64,000 nucleotides of DNA. Origin: Mesaphorura yosii. Taxonomy: Eukaryota > Arthropoda > Collembola > Poduromorpha > Tullbergiidae. Positions 39,864-50,829 of this stretch are shown one piece after another. The position numbers were made by a program, and so were the translations under genes. The stretch spans positions 218,043-282,042 of the forward strand of contig WIXG01000062.1 in the NCBI GenBank assembly GCA_009869945.1. Direction: 5' to 3'. The notes under the pieces were generated by a model. It was given only the letters and a program-made list of their open reading frames with translations, was not told where the DNA came from and searched no databases. Position 1 is the stretch's first letter. Each line of letters begins with the position of its first letter.

Positions 39864-40934
39864 TTAACAACCAACCAACCACGGCGTATTTGTAAAGTAG
39901 ACGTGCACAGTCGTCGCTCCAAATTGGTCGGCCTGATCCAGGAGGCACTGAGGCGCGTTGCCAAGCACAGCCGCGATCGCAAGAGAATTTGGGTGCTCCC
40001 ACCTGTTAAGTCTTGAGGTAGAATTGCCAGGGTATGTCAGGCAAAAACCGAAGAGCTCGTCACGTTCGTTGAAGAGGAGACATGTCGGTTGGACCTCGTT
40101 GCAGTCAGCGTCGGCGTAATGCTCGACATCGTAAAAATTGTGCCAGCCCATTCCAGGAACGCATTGATTGACACTCCAGCCGTTCAATGTTGCGTCAGTA
40201 CGTGACTTGTAGGCTACTTTCAAGTCGTTCGGTGAGGGACCGTTTTGGAAATAGACCAAGCTCGATGCTCCGATGTTGCCGTCCCCAGACTCAGAGGGAG
40301 TACATAATTTGGCTGTGCAAAAAGCAACAATAAATTTGCCTGCCTCATTTTGCACCATAACGTTAATTGAGACTTACATGGCACTTGGAAGTAAACTGTG
40401 ATCACGTAGTAAGTGATGCCATCGATAGTGTGGTTCTGGTACATCGGCACTCTGTCATATCTGAACGTTGCGCCTTCGATGTCGAGATGTGCTTGAGGGA
40501 CTAACGACTGAATTCCGGCAACGAAACCGTCCACATCGTACAAGAGCGCAATCGCCATATCAGCAGGGTTAGTGTAACGAAAGCCGTTGAAGGCGCCGCC
40601 GTTGTCGCAAGTGGTGCTGCGAGAAATCCACCCTTGCAGTGTGGCATCTCGTGTGCTTCTTGGGAGTTGGTCGTAGCCGATCGTCGGAAGTGGGCCCCAT
40701 GTCACTGAAATACGATTGAGAACATTAAGTCCATTCCAAATCTAGGTAAAATGGCGGTATTTTGATTTACCTCGAAGATCATTCCAAAAGGAGTAACCGT
40801 ACGAGCCTTAAACAGGACGAGACCAAAAAATGACAGAAGAATTACCACAACTGAATGAAGTTGGTGTAAACATACGAACATTTCTTACCTGCAACGACGG
40901 CCAACAGCACAAGAATACAATAGTCGGACCTCAT
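39864..40934 (-). CDS. Secreted protein of unknown function with two related halves
   Basis: Three exons in transcription order, 40,934-40,889, 40,704-40,378 and 40,312-39,864, keep frame and give 273 residues. Exon 1 encodes only the signal peptide (MRSDYCILVLLAVVA), so the mature protein begins near V16/T17. No transmembrane segment follows. The body is two halves of about 110-140 residues that resemble each other: ATLQGW at 36-41 against ATLNGW at 165-170, each preceded by an R/T/D-rich stretch, and a terminal VYF at 119-121 against 262-264. Cysteines are mostly in the second half, consistent with disulphides in an extracellular protein. NHT and NST are possible N-glycosylation sites. The exon 2/3 junction falls near the boundary between halves, as expected after internal duplication. 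I do not recognise the family and assign no function. Intron 1 (184 nt) holds a short open stretch between plausible splice sites, but including it would bring a stop into frame. Confidence 0.75.
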
Positions 40935-41015
40935 TTTTGCTGGATTCGCAGATCTGTTGTGTTCAGGTGATGTGTGTTTTTGGAAATGTTGATTCTTGAT
41001 GCGGTCTCGGCCTGA

Positions 41016-41023
41016 TTTTATAT
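41016..41023 (-). promoter_or_regulatory. TATA box of the secreted-protein gene
   Basis: ATATAAAA reads on the minus strand, about 80 nt upstream of the ATG at 40,934. A TCAAC at about 40,990 lies roughly 30 bp downstream and could serve as the start site. Confidence 0.6.
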
Positions 41024-41678
41024 CGGCCTCAACAATGGTAGTTCATGTCAAGATAGGTGGTCGACATGTCGAGATATGCTACACACGCATGCGCCGACAA
41101 CTTCACTCACGTGCGCACGGCACCTTGTTTGCGAAATGACAGGTGATGACAACTGTAAAAATAGCCGCTCTGATTGGATCAACAAATAATTGCAGAATGA
41201 AGTCAAGTGTGACAGTGACATCGAGATCGAAAGCAGTAGAGGCACAAGGAGAATTCAGAAGCACTCGAGTTTCAGGCATTATAACTTTGACCTTTGTTTT
41301 CACACTTTGTACCCTGATCAGTTGCAGGTGGCATACAAAAGCATCATTGATGTCATAAGCATGCTGTCACGCCTAGGACTGAGTGACATGGCCTCACCAC
41401 TTCGAGTACTTCGAGTCCATCTAGGATTTCCGAGTCAAGTATGGATCAGAATTACGTGTAAAAATATCATCAAGGCATCAAACTAGGCATCAAGGACAAG
41501 GCTTATACAATCACAGTCTCGAACAAAGTGTAAAGGTGAGCAAATTGGACTTTGAAAGTTGAGAAATACCTTTACTTGTCCCCTGAATTTGGGTTCTGGA
41601 GTTTGTCAGGATGCTTTTATGTGCACGTAAAATTACGTAAGACAGAATCTGAATTTAACAAATTCACGTATCACGGTA

Positions 41679-41684
41679 TTTAAT
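41679..41684 (-). terminator. Variant poly(A) signal of the ClC gene
   Basis: TTTAAT on the plus strand is ATTAAA on the minus strand, 59 nt beyond the stop at 41,743. No AATAAA is visible closer; assignment is tentative. Confidence 0.45.
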
Positions 41685-41742
41685 TAACAAAATTCTACCC
41701 CAAAAAAATCGCTTAACAATGGATAACAAAGCTGACTACTTT

Positions 41743-44700
41743 TCATACAATGTGGTGATGTGGTGCATGACCATGAGGAAGCACTGGCGAAATGTCTGGA
41801 TCCGGACTTTTATGGTTCTTTGCAACTTTTGCAACAGCAGTTTGCTCAGCAGTATTCTGTGCTCCATGATGAGGGGAGTCATTCTCATTCTCAATATCTT
41901 CGTCTTCCTCATTAAATTCCTTTTCATTCTTGTAGAGATATTTGACATCTTTCGACGCTGGTTTCGGTGAAAAATCCAAGCGCTGTGAACCTCGAATTCG
42001 GTTCAAAGCCTTCACTTTTTCGTCAATATTGAATTGCATCAAGTCCTTCTTCGTTATGATTCCCAGCACTTGATTATGAACATCTGTTACGACGAGATGA
42101 CGTGCGCCCATGCTGCGAAATAGAAGGTAGGTTCGGAGTAAGGAAAACTGCGATGGTACGCAAAAGGTTGACGTGCTCATGTACGGAAGCTGAAATTACA
42201 TAAACACAAACATCCTGATTAAGACCAGCGGAAAAAATTCGAGACAATTACTTCTGACATAGTCTTTGTTCAGTTACCAGATTCACAGATAAACTCCGAT
42301 ATCGATCATCCTCCGCGTACTTGTTCAATATTTCGTTAGAGATGTCAGCATCGTTCAGTTTCGTGGAACTGTACTGCTCAAACAAACGTGTTCCAGTTAA
42401 ATATTCACTTTCACTGATAAGTTCTCAAGAAAGTGAACTTACGTCAGGATATGAGATGCGAATTTTATCCATGTCGTCATCTCGCAATTCTCGTGTATTA
42501 AAATTTCTCGTCTTGGTGAGAAGAATCGTCAACTCCATCCTATTCAAAGCATTATGGTTAAAACCAGCTTCAGCGACTACCAAACGAAATGTTGAGATGT
42601 GTATACCTTGATATGATGCCAAGAAAAGTACGTCGAAACCCAAATCCAGTCTGAATTACAGGGAAGCCTCCGTGATTTGTGTCCAGCAACAGATTCGCAA
42701 GAACTTGCACTGATTCATTAACGTTGACACATTTGACGGGAGAGGCCATAACATCCGACGCTCGAAACAATTCCAAGTTCACTCTGCAATTTTCAGCAAC
42801 ATTGCTTCATTAACCTGATTTCTCAAAAGAAAGGTCAACACCAATGTGGGGGCTCACCTTTTGCCTTTATCATAGACAGTGATGTCCGAATCCAAATATG
42901 GAATGCATTTAAATTCCAACAACGAGTGATACAAAGGATGTGTGAATAGACCACCAGTGAATTTAGACAGCATGACCACAATCATGATCAGCAATGACAT
43001 GTTGATATCATTTGTCATCTCAATCTAGAAGCAAAACGTAGTGCATTGCGTTCCGAGTTCGTTATGTATATCATTTCAACTTGAGCTGTACTTACCAAAA
43101 TGACAACTGAAGTTACTGTAAAGAGGGACAAAGTAGTCAGATTAATCTAGCAGCATTTTAATTAAACAATTTACTATCTTGGCCACGTACCTGGCAGTCG
43201 ACTTGTCCCGGCCAGAAAGGACGCTGCTCCGAGTAAGGCGAAAACGCCCGGATCCATCCATTCCCAAGCTTCCATTTCGTTTTCCGTGAGTTCAAGCTTA
43301 TCGAATATCTCACACATAAATCGACCAAAAAGACGCCCGTAAAGAGCTCCGATGGCCCTGCAGAACATTACAATCTTTCAGCATTGTTGACTGACACATC
43401 AAGCGCGTGCTTTGCATTCAGCATTACGCTTACAATTGTGGAACAAGCAGCCCACTTGCAATTGAACATAGGGCAGACCAATTTGAGAATACGAAAAAGA
43501 ATCCAAGCAAAATCGCACAGCTTTGCATCGTAAAGATGTCAGCAGTTTTCCTGCTCAACAAATTCCTAATCATTTGCTCCCAACTACCAAACACAAGCGT
43601 TGCAACTGGAAGATAAGGTACAAGGTGACCGGTCAATAGTCCTGGTTCATCGTAAACTCATCTAAATATCGCTTACATTCATGGAATTCACCAGTTTGAA
43701 CAACGTATCCAGGAGGAAACTCAAGTTTGACTGGCTTCTCGCATTGATAATGGTGAAAGCGCAGGAATTTACCCTCGTGGGGGCTCACTGCCACAGATGT
43801 ATAATTCAGTGGCTTACATGTGAATAGTGACAGACTTCCCATGAGGACCATGGAGCACAGAAACTAGAATGGGATAGAAATTCAGTCACGAAGGCGGAAA
43901 TGTAAAATGCTGTAAAATTTCATGTGCGCAACGCCAATAGTCAAATCAGCTCACCGTAACAATAACAGGCTCAATCACTTTTACCAAGTTGAGCACTTCT
44001 GGCCTTGTAAGTTTCGCCAGTATCTTCCTTCGAAATCTCGCTGATTTTAAGTGGATGAAAATGAACAAGGCCCCACTCAGCCCTCCAAGTATGCCCAATA
44101 TTATCGTTGGAATGACTATGATCAAGTTCAGTCGCAAGTCCTCCTTCATCTAAAGCGGGTTTTCAGAAACTCGCTCTCAGTACTTTTGCAAGCATCTTCG
44201 ATAATATAAAAGTGCATACATCGAAAAGTGCTGATTCGGTGAACTCGAAGAGCGGAACTTCTTTTCTTCCGACGTGGTGTCGAATGCTCAAGCTGGCTAC
44301 ACAGCTTCTCAGGAGCTCAGTGATGCTTCGCGCCAGAATGCAGCAAACGAACGTCTGCCATGTCAGACTTTTGGACCAAAAGGACGAAAATTCTTCCATT
44401 GCAAACAAGAGTCCAGTTATAGGGGATTGAAACGCAGCGGCAACTCCTGCAGCAGCTCCCATGCAAATCAAATTATGCCTTTACAAAAATAGAACAGAAT
44501 TTTTGTTTTGCTGCCAGTTGAATAAAATGAAATGTTGATCGAGGGTCGAGACCTTTCTTTGCAGTCTCTGTAACGGCAAAGCTTAAATTCGACAGGTTTC
44601 TCCTGACTTGAAGGCTGGTCTGGCGTTATTCTGTTTAATCTGTTTGGTGCTGGTACCGACCCTCTTCTGGAACAACAAGTACATCTAGGATCGTTCGGCC

Positions 44701-45869
44701 TGGCCATTGCGGCTACAATTAGGATAAGAATTTATGTCAGTGAATTTCACGAAAATTAACTGGATTCAAGTACCTCCCACCATTGCGCCAATAGATATCA
44801 TTGGCCCCTCAAATCCGACTGGAAGACTGCTCAGTACTGTGCAAAGCGTCGACAAGAATTTGTATACAAGCGTTTTGTACCTCAACATGTTTCTGACCTG
44901 CGAAAATGATGGAACTTTTCGAAATTGCCGATTTCCTACGGCCAAATGAAGCCATATTGCTCATTGACTTACCACAGCTCCATTCAATATGCCGATTAAC
45001 TCTGGTATTCCACTACCCGCTGCGTACGGCCAAATGTACACACATATCAGTGACGACAAGCATGATAGCGTGCACGTCATAGCCGCATAGTACATCCATA
45101 AGCGGTAGCCCTCTCCACGCTATAATTGACACAGCTTTGATTGAGATTCTTAAACGCAAATCAGGAAATCAGAACATTTGAAGTCATTTCGACTTACCTC
45201 AACATACTCGCCAATGAAAGGATTATTGAAGAGTTGCAATTTTTCGCAAATCTCCTTGATCACAAACGAAATAACACCAATTGTCAACCCGATTATACTA
45301 ATCAGAATCCATGTCTCAATGTCTCGCCTGCACATGATACACGTTAGAATATCACAAGTCCAAAGGAAGTCATAATTCAAACTGTTTGTTGAGCATAGAG
45401 TACCGTGGTGGAAGGTAGTCCAGCCATTGCCTGTACACTTCGGAATGCGATGGGAGGACGTCAGCACTTTCATAGGTGGCAAGAACTTTTAACTCCTCTT
45501 CGGTGTAATGATGCTTTGAATGACTGGACTGATAATCTCTTCCCTGGAATATTGAGCGAGTTTAACGGGTAGGCTTCAAACAGCGGAGTGAGCGAATCTT
45601 CATTACGTTGTTGAACTCGTACCTTTTCAAAGAAAGTAAAACGATCATCTTTCGGATGAACTCCGGCGTGCTCGTCGGGTTGACTTGGAAGTGACACCGC
45701 ATATTGGCTAAGCGTTCGAGTTCTCGCTGAAAAGGCAGCCCCAAATTGCTTGTTATGTTTTAATTAAATAGTACTTTTATGCTACGGAAATGGTTTGATG
45801 ACTGACGACCATACCAAATTGTCCACGGCGATTTCTTAACTCCCCCGAAGTAGTCGCGACTTCTACCAT
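41743..45869 (-). CDS. ClC-6/ClC-7-type chloride/proton exchanger
   Basis: Eighteen exons (start-end in transcription order): 45869-45815, 45726-45623, 45543-45404, 45327-45198, 45119-44973, 44897-44774, 44712-44553, 44478-44220, 44149-43955, 43863-43677, 43605-43434, 43357-43191, 43115-43096, 43024-42858, 42783-42607, 42539-42443, 42373-42278, 42189-41743. They keep frame through 2,844 nt, giving 947 residues. Hallmarks: GSGIP at 178-182, a gating-glutamate motif G-F-E-G-P at 220-224 (family norm GKEGP), GAAAGVAAAF at 294-303, a proton-glutamate region FAMEE near 315, and GLLVP at 552-556. Two cytoplasmic CBS domains follow (about 676-760 and 800-850). An N-Y-T sequon lies in the large luminal loop. 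The C terminus ends in an acidic, then histidine-rich tail. Relatives exchange 2 Cl- for 1 H+ in late endosomes and lysosomes. Whether it is closer to ClC-6 or ClC-7 is undecided; the first exon is the least certain. Confidence 0.93.
43096..43115 (-). other. 20-nt micro-exon of the ClC gene
   Basis: Exon 13 is only 20 nt, between a CTTTACAG acceptor and a GTAAGTAC donor. With one base from exon 12 it encodes V-T-S-V-V-I-L, the helix that joins exon 12 (ending GTSRLP) to exon 14 (starting IEMTND). Skipping it would shift frame. Its inclusion restores exactly the family spacing of the GxxRxxxxxTVIxxE helix. Confidence 0.85.
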
Positions 45870-46768
45870 GGTCCTAAGATTTCCAACTATTGCAACGACT
45901 TCTTTTCGGCGTTGATTTCCAGTTGAGCCCAACAATTAACTCCTTCAGGCATTTGCGCATGTCACGCAATATACAGATGCCTGCACACTGACGATGATCA
46001 TGATGAAGTGAAGGGCACCGGAAGCAGTTAATGACTAATCAAGCGCTAATGATAGTCGAACATGAACACGACAATTACAAGCTGCATCAGCTGGTTACCA
46101 TAACTGGACTTAACTCCTATTCCTAATTGCCGAAGCGGAAATTGGCTAGATATCAAAATAGTAGTACAAAGCCGTTGACGTGCGAAAGGAAACTTCCAGT
46201 TTAGCCCAGCTTCGCAGCGACCTCATGCAAGTTGAAGTCTCTTCTTCCCCGGATCAGCTGACTATCACCAAAATGAATGCATGTGGAGCTATTGGAAATG
46301 GACATTTTCCCAAAAATTTGAAGTGGACATGGGAAGAAGATTGTAACTGTGCAAAATCTGCAACAATCAACTTATCTGGTTATGATAGCATGCCAATTTG
46401 CGTAATCACACGACCAATGAAACCGCATAACTATTTAGAAGTACAAAAGCCACGGTTTAGTTTCGACCTTGTTGGGTGAAGTCTGCCAGTCGTGCAACGT
46501 TGAGGGTATCTGGTTGCTGGTGTTATGAGGGTGAACCCGTTTTTTGGTCTGTCGATTTTTGAAGAGGTATGTTTCTGTGAGCGTGATTTCGCGCAGATGA
46601 TATCCAAAGATAACTTAGCATAGATCCCAGGATCAGGCTAAGATGGACAGAAGAGATTTGTGACTTGTGATATTCATCAGTTCATTGTCATTAACGAGTG
46701 GAGTGCTGATTTAATTTGCGAGAGAGGGCGAGGCATTTTTGTGCATTTAGCTATGTAGCACCAAGCCT
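45870..46768. other. Intergenic region between ClC and riboflavin-transporter genes
   Basis: About 0.9 kb upstream of the ClC start, presumably containing its 5' UTR and promoter. A 99-codon plus-strand ORF at 46,180-46,479 starts at GTG, has no recognised domain and is not called. Confidence 0.6.
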
Positions 46769-46774
46769 TTTATT
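46769..46774 (-). terminator. Poly(A) signal of riboflavin transporter copy 1
   Basis: TTTATT on the plus strand is AATAAA on the minus strand, 60 nt beyond the stop codon at 46,834. Confidence 0.75.
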
Positions 46775-46833
46775 CTTGCGCTCGAGAGGAGAGCAATGAA
46801 TTTGCAACTTTTAATGAGTGAATGCGTTGTTGG

Positions 46834-48577
46834 CTAGATTAATGAAGGCGACCCTAATCCTGCAGCGTACAGGAATTTAGGTTCAATTGCATGCCCGAAC
46901 TCTGTGGTGTTCGACAGGAAGTCAAGTGGAAACAAAACTCGGTCGAACGCCGAGGCTGCGGTCGTGGAGTCAAGTTCGTTTTCGGACTGACATGGGTAGT
47001 ACGATTCAAAGGTCTCCGTGTAGTTGACAATGAAGAACATGATAATGGCGCCGATTGTCGAACCAAGCTGAGTGACTGCACCACACCAGAAAAGGCCACG
47101 CTTTCCATCTGATCTCAAGATGATCGCGACTGACACTTTCACGTATGTGAGGGTGGCTCCGATGAGAATCCATGTCGCGACCTAGGAGGAGTGGGAGTCA
47201 ATAGCAAGTTAAAATGTCAGCAAACTAATAATGCGAAAACTAGTATATGTCGAACTTACAATCAGTACGTCACCGATAACTTGCCCAGCAAGTGGTGGAG
47301 TCGGACTTTTCACAGCAGTCACAAAGGCGTAGATCGAAATTAAGATGCCAATAGAAAATATGGCAGTCACAGACGTTCGTGTTGGTTTTGGGATGACGAA
47401 AAGCAAGAAACACACGGCTGGGTTGGCCATGCTAGACAGCGTAGACGCCAAATGGTACGGGACATTTCCGTAAGGCGCACAGGAATAAGCTGAAAGCAAA
47501 TTCATGCTTAAGTCAAAATCTTGAGAGAAATGTTTGCCTTAATGGAGCTCTTGACACTTACAAGAAATTGATGGCAAGACTCCATTTGAGAATCCACATG
47601 CAAAAAGCTGAATGATTAGGATGTGGATGACAAGTGATTTGGACAGTCTTCCAAATTTGAAGGAATACGTTGAATTTGATGAGAATTCTGGACCAAGTGC
47701 GTCTGTATACTCTGCCATTGAATTCGTCTTGTCGGAAGATAGGACCGCGTTTCTGTCTTCCCTGGAGTTCTTTTCTTCTTGATTTGACCTTTGGCTTTGA
47801 GCATTCGAATCGTTCGATTGTGGAGCGACAGCCAATGCATCCTTCACGAGGGAATTGTAGTTGAGTAAATGAAACACAATTCCACTCACAACTACGATTG
47901 CCAACAAGAAGTAGAAGAACACTTCGACCGAGAATCGAGGTGGTTTTGTATAAGCTTCCCACATGGCGGCGCCAGCTTCAGTTTCGTTCACAAGCCGACA
48001 TTCTGGGTTTCCACCAACTCCTTGAATCAGCGCAAATATGCTCGGGACAAGTCCACTCAGACCTTCGCCAATGAAAAAGGACATGAGATAAATCTCTTGA
48101 AATCTGGACATGAATGGCAAGTACAACACGCGGCTTGAACAGTCGACCATCGCCAAGAACAGAACCAAGCCTGGAAAACAATGGAAATAATGGCAATTCT
48201 CTCTCTCTTCGCTGCCGGTTAGAAAGCGCAACTTGTAACTCACTCAAAAGTCCAGTCGAATGATGTACGCCAAACACGTCGGAGGTTGAGTCCCAAAATA
48301 CGGAAGTCAGGACAGTGACAACGGTTCCAAGAGAAATCACGAAATAGATGGAACGTTTCTCGGTAATGACAGTTGGCCAGAATGAATTCAGCACCGTGTA
48401 CAAGAGCGGCGCAATGTTTGCAATCTGGATAATCACCGTCAGGTAACTTGGAAGGTTCCATGCTTCCGGGAGTTTTTGCACAAGCAAAGGGAGCTCGACC
48501 CAAAGTCCGTTCACGCAAATCCAAGTACCCAGTCCGAAGAATATCGCGAGAATGTCGACGAGAACTATACGACCCAT
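46834..48577 (-). CDS. Riboflavin transporter, SLC52A family, tandem copy 1
   Basis: Four exons, 48577-48244, 48170-47562, 47489-47260 and 47181-46834, with intron phases 1, 1, 0, give 506 residues. The first exon has the family start GLGTWICVNGLWVELPLL; later blocks include DCSSRVLYLPFMSRF, SFFIGEGLSGLVPSIFAL with QGVGGNPECR, SYSCAPYGN, MANPAV and RGLFWCGAVTQLGS. About eleven hydrophobic segments are visible, with a polar cytoplasmic linker of roughly 70 residues in exon 2. Relatives carry riboflavin (vitamin B2) across the plasma membrane without sodium. The sister copy lies 538 bp upstream in the same orientation with the same intron phases. Unlike the sister, which stops three residues after the shared ESY(N/Y).CQS, this copy continues about 48 residues beyond CQS, including an N-T-T sequon. 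Which vertebrate SLC52A member it most resembles cannot be fixed by eye. Confidence 0.94.
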
Positions 48578-49115
48578 TCTTGGAACTCCGGGGTTTCAGT
48601 TTCAGCGTAGAAGAGATTTATTGTCGGTGTACCAGTTGCGAAGATCAGGGAATAATGAATTCAATTTATAACTGCGCTGTGTTACTGTTGTACCAGTGCT
48701 TATCAGTCCAGACAGTGCTCGGCACTCATAAAATGAAGATAAAACAATGTCGTTCAGCTTCGCATATACGAAATGTCACGACTCGTTCACGGGATTTGAT
48801 CATAATTTCACGAAGGATTGATGAAAGTTTAAGGCCTTTCAGGGCACCATCACTTATGTTTATCACGTATCAAGGTTCGAGGGTCCAGTTAGTACAAGTG
48901 CAAAAGCGATCACGCCATAATCGAAATGATTTACTTCAGGAAAAATACGCTTATCTAAAATCCAAGTTAACCACGGTACTCAGCAACTGTGCAGGCACCG
49001 TGACTCAAGGCACGAAGTCTTTGCAAGGGACACACTAGCTATCACGTTCACGCACTTGAGATTCAATTATTTCATTACTAAAACTACAAAATACTAAGAA
49101 ATCATGTTTTTTTTA

Positions 49116-50772
49116 CTAGAGTGATTGGCAGGCGTTGTATGACTCGAATATATTGGTATAATTAACTACGAAGAAGGTCACAATTGCACCAGCAGCTGAA
49201 CCGAGTTGAGTTATTGCACCACACCAGAAAAGGCCCCGCTTTCCATCAGATCTGAGAATTGTGGCTACCGACACTTTCACGTAAGTGAAGAATGAGACCA
49301 GAAGAACCCACGATGCTACCTGTCAAAATTATAGGAAACAATGAAATTAGACAAATATTCGAAATTGCATTTGTAATTTTTCCATATGGATTTAGATGCA
49401 AATCTTACTAGAAGAACTTCGCCAATCGTCTGACCTACGAGAGGCGGTCGTGGGCTCTCGGTAGCCGTAACGAGTACATACGCTGAGACCAAAATTGCAA
49501 ACGAGAACACAACCGTAATTGATTTCTTGGTCGGTGGCGGCATCACAAAGAGTAGCAAGCACACCGCAGGATTTGCCATTGTTGACAGGGTCGCCACGAA
49601 ATGATACGCGACGTTTCCGTACGGCAGGCAGGAATATGCTGCATTTCAGAAAGGTACCAAATTAGCACAAAAAAATGCTGCATGCCCGAAAAACCTTTCA
49701 GTTCTGCTTACATTGAATTGACGGGAATACTCCATTTGAGAATGTGCACGCAACAATTTGAATAGTAAGTACATGTATTAAAAGTGACTTAGGCAATGTT
49801 GAACCTTGCTGAAGGCGATCTTCGGTGTGTGCCTTGTTATTATTCTCAGCTGGTACTCCGCTTTCAACCTCAGGTTCAGGCTCCTTTCTCAACAATTTGG
49901 GCTGATAAAACGTATGCGAAGTGGATTCATACGACACAATTTGTACTATTTCCGGAGAATTAAGTGGAGTCTCCGCGAAAAGCGTTTCGGCAACAGAACT
50001 TCTTCGTGACGGCTTCACAACTGCCAACGCCTTTCCAACAACCGACTTGTAGTTGAGCAAGTGAAATGCGATGGCGCTGATTATGACGTTGGCGAACAGA
50101 AAATAGAAGAAGACCTCTACGGAGAAGAGTGGTGGCGGTGTGTACGGCTCGTATTTTTCTGTCGTGGTGTTTCCAATAGTCTCATTGACCGGCCGGCATT
50201 CAGGATTTCCTCCAACCCCTTGAACGAGTGCAAAAATGCTCGGGACAAATGCACTGAGACCCTCTCCGATGAAGAACGATGTCAAATACATTTCCCTGAA
50301 CTTGGACATGAACGGCAGGTAGAGCACTCGGCTTGAGCAATCAACGATTCCCATAAATAGCACCAAAACTGCAAGCAACAAGGCGTAATAGCACGTTCAC
50401 TAATTATAAAGTTGCGATCGTTTCGACGTACGTACCCAAGAGACCGGTGGAATGTTCCTGCCCGAAAATGTATGACGTTGACGTCCAGAATACCGTGAGC
50501 AAAAACGTGGACACGCTCCCGATCAGAATGGTGAAGTAAATTGTCCGCTTTTCTGTGATTACATCTGGGAAGAATGAGTTCAGAATGGAATAGGAGAGTG
50601 GTCCAATATTTGCGATCTGGATAATAACTGCCAGAAAACTTGGTAGGTTCCATGCTTCCGGTAATACTTGCACAAATAGCGGCAGCTCAACCCAAAGTCC
50701 GTTCACGCAAACCCAGGTGCCCAAACCGAATAAAATGGATAGAGCATCCACGAGAAATACGCGGCGAGCCAT
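49116..50772 (-). CDS. Riboflavin transporter, SLC52A family, tandem copy 2
   Basis: Four exons, 50772-50436, 50368-49712, 49638-49409 and 49319-49116, phases 1, 1, 0, give 475 residues. It shares with copy 1 the start GLGTWVCVNGLWVELPLF, DCSSRVLYLPFMSKF, QGVGGNPECR, SYSCLPYGN, MANPAV and RGLFWCGAITQLGS; exon 3 has the same length (230 nt) in both. Multi-pass membrane protein expected to carry riboflavin at the plasma membrane. The exon 2 linker between the two membrane halves is longer and differs most between copies. It ends soon after the last membrane segment, at NACQSL. A polypyrimidine tract with TTTGCAG about 50 nt upstream of the ATG suggests an additional non-coding 5' exon. Gene order and phases indicate tandem duplication from one ancestor. 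Confidence 0.94.
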
Positions 50773-50829
50773 TCTCAGAATGTCTTCTCAGCACTCAGCA
50801 GCACAAATGAGCAGCAACCGCTAATCTGC

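Noticed and set aside
40705-40888. Possible extra exon in intron 1 of the secreted-protein gene
   Set aside because: An open stretch lies between plausible splice sites, but joining it to the next exon brings TGA into frame immediately; exon 1 joined directly to exon 40,704 keeps frame and gives a normal signal peptide.
46180-46479. 99-codon plus-strand ORF between ClC and riboflavin transporter genes
   Set aside because: Starts at GTG, no domain, no promoter signal, not distinguishable from chance ORFs.
48448-49038. 196-codon plus-strand ORF across the start of riboflavin transporter copy 1
   Set aside because: It is antisense to a well-supported coding exon, has no domain and low-complexity basic content; its length is partly a by-product of the opposite coding strand.
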